From contig JADZEE010000093.1 of assembly GCA_020850735.1 (NCBI GenBank), forward strand, positions 1 through 42,882: 42,882 bases of DNA, read 5' to 3'. Shown piece by piece: positions 1 to 7,496 of this stretch. Position numbers and translations under genes: made by a program. Every line of letters starts with the position of its first letter. Within the stretch, counting starts at the first letter, position 1. Under the pieces are notes generated by a model, which was not told the origin of the DNA, did not search any database, and worked only from the letters and a program-made list of their open reading frames with translations. The DNA is from Gammaproteobacteria bacterium (GTDB taxonomy: Bacteria; Pseudomonadota; Gammaproteobacteria; JADZEE01).

Positions 1-188
1 ATGGTCACGAGCCCGCCGGCGTTCACCCGCGGGGTCACGGCGAGGATGACGCCCGTGGTGCGGTACTGGATCTCGTTGACTGTGGGGGCGTCCGGATCGA
101 TGTTGCTGGTCGCCTGGCGCGTCGGGATGGGGATCTCGTCGCCAACGTTGATGGTCGCCGTGCGGTTGTCGAGCACCATCAGCGATGG
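1..188 (-). pseudogene. Type II secretion-like secretin, C-terminal fragment
   Basis: The minus strand encodes a piece of the conserved secretin core: PSLMVLDNRTATINVGDEIP, then QYRTTGVILAVTPRVNAGG. This is the beta-domain signature of GspD-type outer-membrane secretins, which form the exit channel of type II secretion. The gene runs off the left edge of the window. Going upstream, similarity begins abruptly at the Pro of PSLMVLDN; the codons before it belong to a 93-bp dispersed repeat (189-281) instead of the expected secretin sequence. The secretin has therefore lost the region that would encode its N-domains, by insertion or rearrangement. The only ATG near the junction is the Met of LMVLDN. 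The family call is firm; that it is a broken gene, and not an assembly join, is inference. Confidence 0.7.
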
Positions 189-281
189 CGCTACGCGCGC
201 GATTTCGTGCACGCCCGCGCCTGGCCAGGAACGCCCGGGAACCGTCTCGCTACGGCGGGCGAAGGTTTCACGAGCTCTGAG
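189..281 (+). repeat. 93-bp dispersed repeat, copy A
   Basis: This segment matches the reverse complement of 5900-5992 at roughly 84% by eye without gaps, including a shared CCCGGGAACCGTCTC core and a shared end GCTCTGAG. It contains internal dyads but I recognise no named element. It abuts the truncated secretin on one side and lies 16 bp from the stop of the monooxygenase gene on the other. No reading frame through it looks like a conserved protein. It could be a small non-autonomous mobile element. Confidence 0.75.
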
Positions 282-297
282 CGACGCGGGCGGCGGT

Positions 298-1800
298 TCA
301 GGCGCTGCCGGGATCGGCCGGCGCCCGCCGGGTGAGCAGGTAGTCGGCGGCATCCCAGCGCCGTGTGCGCAGCCAGTAGCTCAGCGTGAAGCCGGGCCAG
401 AGGGTGAAATTGCGGCCGTCCTCGTCGAGGTACCAGCTCCGGCAGCCGGACTGCCACGACGTGGAGCGCAGATCGCGCTGGATGCGTTGCTGGAACGCGC
501 GCTGGCGTTCAGGACGTACGTCCACGCTATCGGCCCGGCCGCTGCCGATCGCCCGGATGGCCTGCAGGATGTAGCGCACCTGGGACTCGATCATGAATAC
601 GATCGAGTTATGCCCGAGCCCGGTGTTCGGCCCGACCAGCATGAAGAAGTTGGGGAAGCCCGCAACGGCCATGCCGAGGTAGGTTTCGGCGCCCGCCTGC
701 CAGCGCTCGGTCAGCTCGCACGCACCGCGGCCGTAGATCCTCATCGGCGCGAGAAACTCGGTGGCGACGAAGCCGGTAGCCAAAACAATCGCGTCCACCT
801 CGCGCTCCACACCGTCGGTGCCGACCACGCCGTTCGCGTGCACCCGCTCGATGGCGCCGCTCACCAGCTCGACGTTCGGGCGCGTGAGCGCGGGGTAATA
901 GTCGTTGGCGACGAGCACGCGCTTGCAGCCGATACGGTAGTCGGGTGTGAGCCGGGCGCGCAGTGCGGGATCCGCTACCTGGCGGCGCAGATGCAAGCGG
1001 GCGAGGGCCTCGAGCAGCCGGTTGAACGGTGGATAGCCGATGATGGCCAGGCCGTTCATCTCGTACTGCCAGTAGATGAACGTGCGGTGCAAGCGGCACA
1101 GCGTCGGCAAGCGGGCGTGCAGGCGTCGCTCGAGGGCCGTGTAGGCCCGATCGAAGCGCGGCACCACCCAGGGCGGCGTGCGCTGGAACAGGTACAGCCG
1201 TTCGACCCGGGGCGCGATCCGTGGAACGAACTGGATGGCGCTGGCACCGGTACCGACGACGGCGACACGCCGGCCGTCGAGGACGTAGTCGTGATCCCAG
1301 CGGGCCGAGTGAAACATGCGGCCGCGGAATTGCGCGAGGCCCGGCAGGTCCGGGATCGCCGGTTTCGAGAGCGGGCCGGTGGCGCTCACCACGACGTCGG
1401 CGCTGAACCGCCTGCCGTCGGTCGCGATCAGTGTCCACCCGGCCTTCGCCTCGTCGAACGTGGCGGTCGCGATACGGGTGTCGAAGCGGATGTGCCGGCG
1501 CACGTCGTAGCGATCCGCGCACTGCTCGAGGTACGCCCGGATTTCGTGCCAGGGCGAGTAAACCCGGGTCCAGTCGGGCTTGAGCGCGAAGGAATAGGAG
1601 TACAGATGCGAGGGTACGTCGCAGGCGCAGCCCGGGTAGGTGTTGTCCCGCCAGGTGCCACCGAGGGCGGTTGCGCTCTCGAAGACCACGAACGCATCGA
1701 TGCCGGCGCGCTTGAGACCGATGGCCATGCCCAGGCCGGCGAAACCGGCGCCGATGACGGCGACGCGCCAGCGCGGATCGACAGCGGCCATGCCGGGCAC
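298..1800 (-). CDS. Flavin-containing monooxygenase, Baeyer-Villiger type
   Basis: The 500-residue protein is full length for class B flavoprotein monooxygenases, which use FAD and NADPH to oxygenate ketones or soft nucleophiles in the cytoplasm. The FAD-binding GAGFAG motif lies at residues 17-22, with GGTW at 47-50. The Baeyer-Villiger fingerprint is visible as FRGRMFHSARWD at 158-169. A second Rossmann motif, GTGASA, for NADPH lies at 183-188. The substrate cannot be inferred. The gene is the last of a minus-strand run and starts 14 bp after the small cytochrome b-like gene, so the two are probably co-transcribed. Its stop lies 16 bp from repeat copy A. The ATG was chosen because it places the GxGxxG motif at the usual distance from the N-terminus. 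Confidence 0.88.
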   Translation of the reverse strand: MPGMAAVDPRWRVAVIGAGFAGLGMAIGLKRAGIDAFVVFESATALGGTWRDNTYPGCACDVPSHLYSYSFALKPDWTRVYSPWHEIRAYLEQCADRYDVRRHIRFDTRIATATFDEAKAGWTLIATDGRRFSADVVVSATGPLSKPAIPDLPGLAQFRGRMFHSARWDHDYVLDGRRVAVVGTGASAIQFVPRIAPRVERLYLFQRTPPWVVPRFDRAYTALERRLHARLPTLCRLHRTFIYWQYEMNGLAIIGYPPFNRLLEALARLHLRRQVADPALRARLTPDYRIGCKRVLVANDYYPALTRPNVELVSGAIERVHANGVVGTDGVEREVDAIVLATGFVATEFLAPMRIYGRGACELTERWQAGAETYLGMAVAGFPNFFMLVGPNTGLGHNSIVFMIESQVRYILQAIRAIGSGRADSVDVRPERQRAFQQRIQRDLRSTSWQSGCRSWYLDEDGRNFTLWPGFTLSYWLRTRRWDAADYLLTRRAPADPGSA

Positions 1801-1814
1801 GCGACGGTGCCGGA

Positions 1815-2279
1815 TCAGGGCCTGCGGCGGCCGAGCGTGATATGGACGACCAGCGCGATCGGCACCGCGAGACCGAGCACCCAGTGCAGCACGCTCGCGC
1901 CGGCGCGCAGGCGTTCGTCACCGGCGTAATACAAGGCATAGCCGGTCAGGGTCAGGATCAGCATGGCCGCCGCCAGCGTGCCGCCCGACCAGCGATTACG
2001 CCCCGCTTCCCAGGCGTGAATCATGTGCGCCAGCAGCAGCGTGCCCAGAAAGAACAACGCCAGCATGGCCGCGGCGCCGTGGATCTGCAGCGCGGTCTGC
2101 TCCTGCGGGTGCGGGACGCGGCCGTACTCGCCGACGGTCGCGCCGAAGTAATGCAACCACAGCCACAGCGCGCCGGACAGCGTCAGCAGCACGATGACCC
2201 CGTACAGCGTGTAACGATGCCAGCGTGCGAGGCGGATGAGCGCGTGCAGCAGCGGGGTGTGTTCGCTCGGTCTCATCAT
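1815..2279 (-). CDS. Cytochrome b-like integral membrane protein
   Basis: This 154-residue protein has four predicted transmembrane helices, at about 22-43, 65-86, 102-118 and 130-148. Histidines lie at or near the helix ends (RWHRY, QIHG, AHMIHAW, VLHW, VVHIT). The pattern resembles small bis-heme cytochrome b561/DUF4405-like proteins, so a role in membrane electron transfer is plausible but unproven. It precedes the flavin monooxygenase by 14 bp on the same strand and may be co-expressed with it. It starts with tandem Met codons; the first is used here. I see no signal peptide or soluble domain. Confidence 0.7.
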   Translation of the reverse strand: MMRPSEHTPLLHALIRLARWHRYTLYGVIVLLTLSGALWLWLHYFGATVGEYGRVPHPQEQTALQIHGAAAMLALFFLGTLLLAHMIHAWEAGRNRWSGGTLAAAMLILTLTGYALYYAGDERLRAGASVLHWVLGLAVPIALVVHITLGRRRP

Positions 2280-2372
2280 CGCGGCGGCCTGTGCTGCGAG
2301 CGGCAGTTTAAAGGGCCGTGCGGACGGGCGCTACCGCGTGCCGCCGATTCCATGCGTCCCGGCCAGCGACCA

Positions 2373-3662
2373 TTACGCCGGATCGCGCGCGAGACGGATG
2401 CCGCTGAAGTGCCAGCGGGTGTGGGGATAGAAGAAATTGCGGTAGCTTGCGCGCACGTGCGAGCGCGGCGTCACGCAGGCGCCGCCGCGCAGTACGAGCT
2501 GGTTGCACATGAACTTGCCGTTGTACTCCCCGACCGCGCCCGCCGGCGCCCGGTAGCCGGGATACGGTCCGTAGCAGCTGCGGGTCCATTCCCACAGATC
2601 GCCGTACATCTGCCTGAGCCCCGTGCCCTCGCCCGCGGGCCGCGGGTGGTAATGCCCCGTCTCCATGAAGTGACCGCGCACGGGCAGGGGCTGCGCCGCG
2701 TGTTCCCATTCATGCTCGGTCGGCAGGCGCGCGCCGTACCAGGCCGCGTACGCGTCGGCTTCGTAGTAGCTCACGTGACTGGCCGGGGCGGTCGGATCCA
2801 GCGGCACCAGTCCGTGCAGGGTGAACTCGTGCCAGGCGCCGTCGATGCAGCGCCAGTAAAACGGATGCTGCCAGTGCTCACGTTGCACGCTTGCCCAGCC
2901 GTCGGCCAGCCACAGCTCCGGCCGCTGGTAGCCGCCGGCGTCGACGAACGCCATGAACTCGCCGTTGGTCGTGAGGCGCGTGCCGAGCGCGTAAGGCGTG
3001 AGCAGGGTCGCGTGCCTGGGACGCTCGTTGTCGAATGCGAAACCCGTGGCACCCGCGCCGATCTCCGCCTGCCCGCCCGGGTATTCGACGAACCGCAGCG
3101 GTTCGACGGCCGTCGGCCGGCGGGCCGGCTCGTTCACGGCGGGCGCGTACTCGGGGTAGAGCGGATTGCAGGAGAACAGGTGCTTGAGGTCCATCAGCAT
3201 CAGCTCCTGGTGCTGCTGCTCGTGATGGGTGCCGAGCTCGATCAGCGCCAGGGTCTGCGCATCCAGGGCCGCGGGTCGTGCGAGCAGCGTCTCGATGCCG
3301 CTGTCCACGTGTTCCCGGTAGCGCAGCACGTCGGCGAGCGATGGCCGGCTGATGAGGCCGCGCTGCGGCCGCGGGTGCTGCGCGCCGATCTGGTTGTAGT
3401 ACGAGTTGTAGAGCACACGGAAGGCCGGATGGTGCGGGCGAAACTCCGGCAGCCGCCCTTCGAGAACGAAGGTTTCGAAGAACCAGCTCGTGTGCGCCAG
3501 GTGCCATTTCACCGGGCTCGCGTCCGGCATGGACTGCACGACGGCATCTTCCGGCGAGAGCGGTGCCGCGATCCGGGTGCTCGCGTGTCTGACGGCTCGA
3601 TACCGGCGGACGTCGGTGGTCGGTTCGGCGTCCGCCACGCTCACGGGTTCCGGTGTGCGCAA
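2373..3662 (-). CDS. egtB: Ergothioneine biosynthesis protein EgtB (sulfoxide synthase)
   Basis: EgtB is a non-heme iron enzyme that joins a thiol donor to trimethylhistidine (hercynine) and oxidises it to a sulfoxide during ergothioneine synthesis. The N-terminal DinB-like domain carries HLAHTSWFFE and the iron-ligand pattern THHEQQHQEL. The C-terminal formylglycine-generating-enzyme-like domain contains RLPTEHEWEHAA, GDLWEWTRSCY and a terminal VLRGGACVTPRSHVRASYRNF block. The proposed start is TTG at 3662, preceded by GAGGA with a 7-nt gap, giving 429 residues, close to the family length. EgtD, the methyltransferase that makes hercynine, is not in the window. The gene lies 31 bp downstream of the NRDE gene on the same strand. 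Confidence 0.9.
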   Translation of the reverse strand: MRTPEPVSVADAEPTTDVRRYRAVRHASTRIAAPLSPEDAVVQSMPDASPVKWHLAHTSWFFETFVLEGRLPEFRPHHPAFRVLYNSYYNQIGAQHPRPQRGLISRPSLADVLRYREHVDSGIETLLARPAALDAQTLALIELGTHHEQQHQELMLMDLKHLFSCNPLYPEYAPAVNEPARRPTAVEPLRFVEYPGGQAEIGAGATGFAFDNERPRHATLLTPYALGTRLTTNGEFMAFVDAGGYQRPELWLADGWASVQREHWQHPFYWRCIDGAWHEFTLHGLVPLDPTAPASHVSYYEADAYAAWYGARLPTEHEWEHAAQPLPVRGHFMETGHYHPRPAGEGTGLRQMYGDLWEWTRSCYGPYPGYRAPAGAVGEYNGKFMCNQLVLRGGACVTPRSHVRASYRNFFYPHTRWHFSGIRLARDPA

Positions 3663-3693
3663 GTGATGGTCCTCGTTGCGGGCCTGCGGCAGC

Positions 3694-4473
3694 CTACCGG
3701 CTCGCGCCGCCGAGCTCAAACTCGACCCGCACCGTGTCGCCGGGCTCCCCGCCTGCGGCGAAGCTGCGTTCGCGGAAAATCGCGCGTGTGCCGGCGATGA
3801 CGATGGCCGTCGAGCAGCGCGTGCCGTACTCGGTTCCGCGGATGAATATCGGAGCGAGCCTGCGCTCCAGATCGATGCCGACGCCGGTGTCGGGCAGCTC
3901 GGCGTCACCGGCGCCGCGCTCGTCCCCGAGCAGCGCGATGAGCGCGTCCGCTTCGAGCGGGGGTGCGCGACCGAGCACCGCGCCGAGCGCGGCGCGGCCG
4001 CGCCTGACCTTGGGCCAGTCGACGTCGAGCAGGCTGTTGCTCAGTCCGTAGATGCCGGGCACCAGCTCGCGCGGGCCGTCGTCGTCGCAGTTGGAGCAAT
4101 AGCACAGCGTGTCGCGATCCGCGACCACGAGGCTGAAGCCGTTGTAACGCTGAGCGCAGCGGTGCACGTCACGCAGGTAATCAGAAGGGCTGGCTTCGCC
4201 GCGCAGGAAATCCGCCACCAGCGCACCACGCGAGTCGGCGTCGCGGCGCTGCCGGCCCGCACGCCGGTAATTGGTGACGGCGGCAAAGCGGCCGCTGCGG
4301 CTCACGCCGATCCAGGTGCCCCCGGCCGCGAGATCGCGGCCGGCCAGCAGTGCCGGCGCATCCGGCCAGAACTGCGCCGGTGCCGTGGCACGGCCGTGGT
4401 ACTCGTCGCGATTGGCCGCGACCACGAGCGGGAAGTGCGGATGCGCGCGCCAGGCGAACAGGATGAGGCACAT
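3694..4473 (-). CDS. NRDE (DUF833/TANGO2-like) family protein
   Basis: The 259-residue protein begins with MCLILFAW and contains the family signature VVAANRDEYHGR at about residues 18-29. A Cys at position 2 and the NRDE motif are typical of the TANGO2/Ser-rich family, whose molecular role is unsettled; eukaryotic members are linked to Golgi organisation and heme handling. Further conserved blocks are GGTWIGVSRSGRFAAVTNYR and YGLSNSLLDVDWPKV. The protein is cytoplasmic, with no signal peptide. It starts 10 bp after the DUF924 gene and precedes egtB by 31 bp, so the three are probably one transcript. Nothing in the sequence shows a functional tie to ergothioneine. Confidence 0.85.
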   Translation of the reverse strand: MCLILFAWRAHPHFPLVVAANRDEYHGRATAPAQFWPDAPALLAGRDLAAGGTWIGVSRSGRFAAVTNYRRAGRQRRDADSRGALVADFLRGEASPSDYLRDVHRCAQRYNGFSLVVADRDTLCYCSNCDDDGPRELVPGIYGLSNSLLDVDWPKVRRGRAALGAVLGRAPPLEADALIALLGDERGAGDAELPDTGVGIDLERRLAPIFIRGTEYGTRCSTAIVIAGTRAIFRERSFAAGGEPGDTVRVEFELGGASR

Positions 4474-4483
4474 TGCCGGTCGT

Positions 4484-5113
4484 CTAGGTCGTCGGAACGC
4501 GTGGTTCCTGCCCGAAGCTGTGCCCGCGGCCGCGCAGGTAGTCGAGCTCGGCGGCGCTGGACACGCGCCCGAGTATGGCGTTGCGATGGGGAAAGCGCCC
4601 GTAGCGGGCGACGATGTCGCGATGCTCGCGGGCGCTGGCGAGGAATCCCGCGGCGAGATCGGCATCCTCGGGGGCCGCCTGTGCGAGCAGGGCCTCGTAC
4701 AGCGCGACACCACGCGCCTGCACCGTGGAATCCTCGCTGTGCTGGCAGGGCATGTAGAAAAAGCCGCGCTCGGCCACGCCCAGCCGGGCGTCGGCCCCGT
4801 CGACCAGACCCGCACGACAGTGCGCGAGCGCGACGCCGTCGTAAGCGAACGCGCGGGCGGTACCGCGGTACAGGTTGCGCACCAGCTGGTCGAGCACGAG
4901 GATGATGGCGAGCCGGCCGTGCGGCTCCAGCGTCCACGCCTCCAGCAGTCCCCGGGCGGCCTGTTCCGGCAAGGCCGCGTAGCGTTCGCCGATGACCGCG
5001 TCGAAATCCGGATCGGATGCAAACCAGCATGCGCGCCGCTGGTCTCTGGCGCGCGCGTCGGGAGCGTCGTAGCCGAACCAGAAAGCGATGAGGTTTTCGT
5101 ACGGGGCGGCCAT
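4484..5113 (-). CDS. DUF924 family protein
   Basis: The 209-residue protein has the features of the DUF924 family: an early IAFWFG motif, WFASDPDFDAVI, a central LDQLVRNLYRGTARAFAYD block, and FFYMPCQHSED. The family is predicted to be an all-helical TPR-like fold of unknown function, found widely in Proteobacteria. The start is ATG at 5113, giving MAAPYENLIAFWFG, which matches the usual N-terminus; in-frame codons further upstream look non-coding. It is tightly spaced (10 bp) before the NRDE gene on the same strand. No catalytic activity can be assigned from the sequence. Confidence 0.85.
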   Translation of the reverse strand: MAAPYENLIAFWFGYDAPDARARDQRRACWFASDPDFDAVIGERYAALPEQAARGLLEAWTLEPHGRLAIILVLDQLVRNLYRGTARAFAYDGVALAHCRAGLVDGADARLGVAERGFFYMPCQHSEDSTVQARGVALYEALLAQAAPEDADLAAGFLASAREHRDIVARYGRFPHRNAILGRVSSAAELDYLRGRGHSFGQEPRVPTT

Positions 5114-5204
5114 GCGCGCTGCGACCGGGCACGAGGCGCCGGTGATGAAACCATTATGCGGCACCTGGGCGAGGAGATCCCGGTGGTCGTGCCGGCACCG
5201 GCGC

Positions 5205-5900
5205 TCAATCACCCCAGGCCTCCAGCTCGAGCACGTAGCTGCCGTCGTTGATGAACGGGCTGTCCGTGCTTTCGCGCCGTTCGCGCCGGACCATGCCGAT
5301 CCGCGGCGCATACCACTCGTGCACGTTCACCTCGACGTGCACGAAGCCGACGTCGAGACCGAGGTCGAACTGGCCGCGACCGGTGCCGTCCACGCGCAGG
5401 CAGTGCTCGAAGCGGCCGGCCGCGGTGGTCACGGCATCGTCGTGCGCGCCGACGTGGTAATCGACGTTCACGGCGAGCTGGACCGTATAGTCGGTGAACT
5501 TGTCGTTCGCTGCCCGGGTACGCAGCACGCGCGTGCGGTCCGCGCGCCGCCACTGCGCTGCGGCGTCGCGACCGTTCGGGGCCACGAGCTCGGCCGGCGC
5601 ACGCGGTCGCGGCGCCGTGCCGGTGGTCGCGCTCGCGACCAGCCAGGTTCCGTGCCGATCGCTGCGCAACAGCTGCATCGTGCCGTCGTGTTCGTGGCGC
5701 ACCCACAGGCGCTCGCCCCCGATCTCGTGCCGGCGCAGCGCCAGCACGAAATAGCGGTGCTCCCAGCGGGTGGCGGTGTTCTGCGCGCCGGCGCGGTACA
5801 ACCACCAGCGTCCGCGTTCCAGCGGATAGTAGGGATTGGACTCCCCGGTACAGCCGGCGACCAGACCGGCGAGCAGCGCCAGCGCGGCCGTGGTACGCAC
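5205..5900 (-). CDS. Hypothetical lipoprotein
   Basis: The 231-residue protein has a short lipoprotein signal peptide (MRTTAALALLAGLVAGC) with the lipobox LVAGC and Cys17. The mature part begins with NPYYPLERGRWWLYR and is probably beta-rich and periplasmic, anchored to a membrane. I do not recognise a named domain. The GTG start at 5900 directly abuts repeat copy B; its first base is the last base of that copy. The upstream control region is therefore the repeat itself, and no good ribosome-binding site is visible. It lies 91 bp upstream of the DUF924 gene and is the first gene of the minus-strand run. Confidence 0.65.
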   Translation of the reverse strand: MRTTAALALLAGLVAGCTGESNPYYPLERGRWWLYRAGAQNTATRWEHRYFVLALRRHEIGGERLWVRHEHDGTMQLLRSDRHGTWLVASATTGTAPRPRAPAELVAPNGRDAAAQWRRADRTRVLRTRAANDKFTDYTVQLAVNVDYHVGAHDDAVTTAAGRFEHCLRVDGTGRGQFDLGLDVGFVHVEVNVHEWYAPRIGMVRRERRESTDSPFINDGSYVLELEAWGD

Positions 5901-5992
5901 TCAGAGCTGGTGAAACTTTCGCCCGCCATAGGGAGACGGTTCCCGGGCACTCCCGGCCAGGGGCGGGGGTACACAAAATTGCGCGCACAGCG
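5900..5992 (-). repeat. 93-bp dispersed repeat, copy B (inverted relative to copy A)
   Basis: On the minus strand this matches copy A (189-281) over about 93 bases with about 13-15 differences. The two copies are in opposite orientation and bracket the six minus-strand genes between 298 and 5900. It ends exactly at the GTG start of the lipoprotein gene, so it occupies that gene's promoter and leader position. I see no transposase and no obvious target-site duplication. Confidence 0.75.
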
Positions 5993-6083
5993 GGTCTGCG
6001 GAAACGATTCCGGGGGTCCACGCAACGCGGCCGGAGGCGTCCAGGGGCCGTCGCAACAGGCGCGGTGATCGTTTCACGTGCTA

Positions 6084-6599
6084 TCAGTAGTGCAGCAGGC
6101 TGTGCACCCGGTACTGCGCCAGCTTGTCGCGGCCGCCGAGAAAGTCCAGTTCGATCACGAATGCGCAGCCTGCGACCTCGGCCCCGAGACGTTCGATGAG
6201 CGCGCAGCTCGCAGCCGCCGTGCCGCCGGTGGCGATGAGATCGTCCACCAGCAGCACGCGGTCTTTGGGCGCGAAGGCGTCGATGTGCACCTCGAGGCCG
6301 GCTGACCCGTATTCGAGATCGTACGCGATCTCGTGCACATCGTAGGGCAGTTTGCCGGGTTTCCGCAGCGGCACGAAACCGATGCCGAGCTCGTAGGCGG
6401 CGAGCGCGCCGAAGATGAAACCGCGTGCCTCCATGCCGGCCACGGCGGTCAGGCGTTCACCGATGAAGGGATTGAGCAGCTGGTGTACGGCGAGCTTGAG
6501 CGCGGCGGGGTCCTTGACCAGGGGCGTGATGTCCTTGAAAACGATGCCGGGCTTGGGAAAATCGACGATGTCGCGGATCTTCGCTTTCAGGCGTTCCAC
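6084..6599 (-). CDS. apt: Adenine phosphoribosyltransferase
   Basis: Apt salvages adenine by joining it to PRPP to give AMP in the cytoplasm. The sequence shows IRDIVDFPKPGIVFKDITPL near the N-terminus, the family block GMEARGFIFG, and the PRPP-binding motif VLLVDDLIATGGTA near residues 115-128. I place the start at GTG 6599 (MERLKAKIRD), which has GGGAGA upstream and gives 171 residues, normal for the family. An in-frame ATG at 6638 lies inside a good -10 box (TATGAT) and would not be transcribed from that promoter. The neighbours are not obviously related: it is divergent from the creatininase-like gene. Confidence 0.93.
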   Translation of the reverse strand: MERLKAKIRDIVDFPKPGIVFKDITPLVKDPAALKLAVHQLLNPFIGERLTAVAGMEARGFIFGALAAYELGIGFVPLRKPGKLPYDVHEIAYDLEYGSAGLEVHIDAFAPKDRVLLVDDLIATGGTAAASCALIERLGAEVAGCAFVIELDFLGGRDKLAQYRVHSLLHY

Positions 6600-6633
6600 A
6601 GCGGCTCTCCCGGGGATGATGGTCGGCCGCCGG

Positions 6634-6664
6634 ATCATAGACGTTATGCACCCCGAGGTGTCAC
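6634..6664 (-). promoter_or_regulatory. Candidate sigma70 promoter for apt
   Basis: On the minus strand GTGACA (6659-6664) is followed after 19 bases by TATGAT (6634-6639). The -10 matches the consensus at five of six positions; the spacer is slightly long. Transcription would begin near 6627, upstream of the proposed GTG start. Confidence 0.4.
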
Positions 6665-6744
6665 GCTAGCATGTCCGGGCATCTCGCGTTGCCCGGCGCG
6701 GTACGAAAGGCGGCGTCACACCCTGGCGCGGAGAGGCCTGCGAT

Positions 6745-7491
6745 GTGAATTCGCGGCAATCGACTGAGCATTTTCGCGGTGTGCGGCTCGGCGACTGCGC
6801 CTGGCCGGAAATCGAGACACGGCTTGCCGCCGGTGCGCTCGCGGTGCTGCCCGTGGGTGCGGCGTCCAAGGAGCACGGCCGGCACCTGCCCTTGGCCAGC
6901 GACTACCTGCAGGCCGAATGGCTGGCCGACCGGGTCGCCGAGCACCGCAACGTCGTGGTATGGCCGACCCTCGCCTACGGTTATTACCCGGTGTTCATCG
7001 ACTATCCGGGCAGCAACAGCCTGTCCCGCGCCACCTTCGTCGCCGTGGTGCAGGAGTTGCTCGCGGGTGTCGCACAGGCCGGTGCCGGCCGTGCCGCGCT
7101 GCTCAACACCGGCATCAGCACGATCGAGCCGCTCGAGGCCGCGCTGGCCGCGGGCGATCGCGGGATGCCGGTGACGCTCGTGAACGTGTACGCGGGGCCG
7201 CGCCTCGCGGCCGCCTGGCGAGTGCTCGAGGAACAAGCCTGGGGCGGGCACGCCGACGAGATCGAGACTTCCCTCATGCTCGCGATCGCGCCGCATCGGG
7301 TCGACATGGCGCGGGCCGAGCCGGCGCCGACGCCTATCCTGCGCGGCAGGTTCAACCGGCACGATCCGCAGGCACCGAACTACTCGCCGGCGGGCGTCAA
7401 CGGCGATCCGACACGGGCCTCGCTGGTCAAGGGCAGGCAGCTGCTCGACGCCCTGTTGCAGGACGTGCTCGCGGTGCTGCCGCAGGGTTGA
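6745..7491 (+). CDS. Creatininase-family protein, divergent subgroup
   Basis: The 248-residue protein belongs to the creatininase (amidohydrolase-like, metal-dependent) superfamily. It shows [21 protein letters not shown] at about residues 33-53 and [17 protein letters not shown] later. In canonical members the first motif is ExHG..LP....D; here the metal-ligand Glu position is Lys42, while His44 and Asp53 remain. The usual NGHGGN block is replaced by [13 protein letters not shown]. It is therefore a distinct subgroup, and creatinine hydrolysis should not be assumed. The GTG start at 6745 has GGAGAGG eight bases upstream. The endonuclease V gene follows within a few bases. Confidence 0.75.
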   Translation: MNSRQSTEHFRGVRLGDCAWPEIETRLAAGALAVLPVGAASKEHGRHLPLASDYLQAEWLADRVAEHRNVVVWPTLAYGYYPVFIDYPGSNSLSRATFVAVVQELLAGVAQAGAGRAALLNTGISTIEPLEAALAAGDRGMPVTLVNVYAGPRLAAAWRVLEEQAWGGHADEIETSLMLAIAPHRVDMARAEPAPTPILRGRFNRHDPQAPNYSPAGVNGDPTRASLVKGRQLLDALLQDVLAVLPQG

Positions 7492-7496
7492 CCGGC

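Noticed and set aside
1..1929. Long plus-strand open frame of 642 codons
   Set aside because: It is the complement of the monooxygenase gene and flanking DNA; its composition is Arg/Ala/Gly/Val-rich as expected of a shadow frame in GC-rich DNA, and no family motif is present.
298..5900. The repeat-bracketed block as an insertion sequence or classical composite transposon
   Set aside because: There is no transposase or integrase, no target duplication could be seen, and the genes are ordinary chromosomal types.
6598..6638. ATG at 6638 as the apt start
   Set aside because: It lies inside the best -10 box and lacks a ribosome-binding site; GTG 6599 has GGGAGA upstream and matches the family N-terminus.
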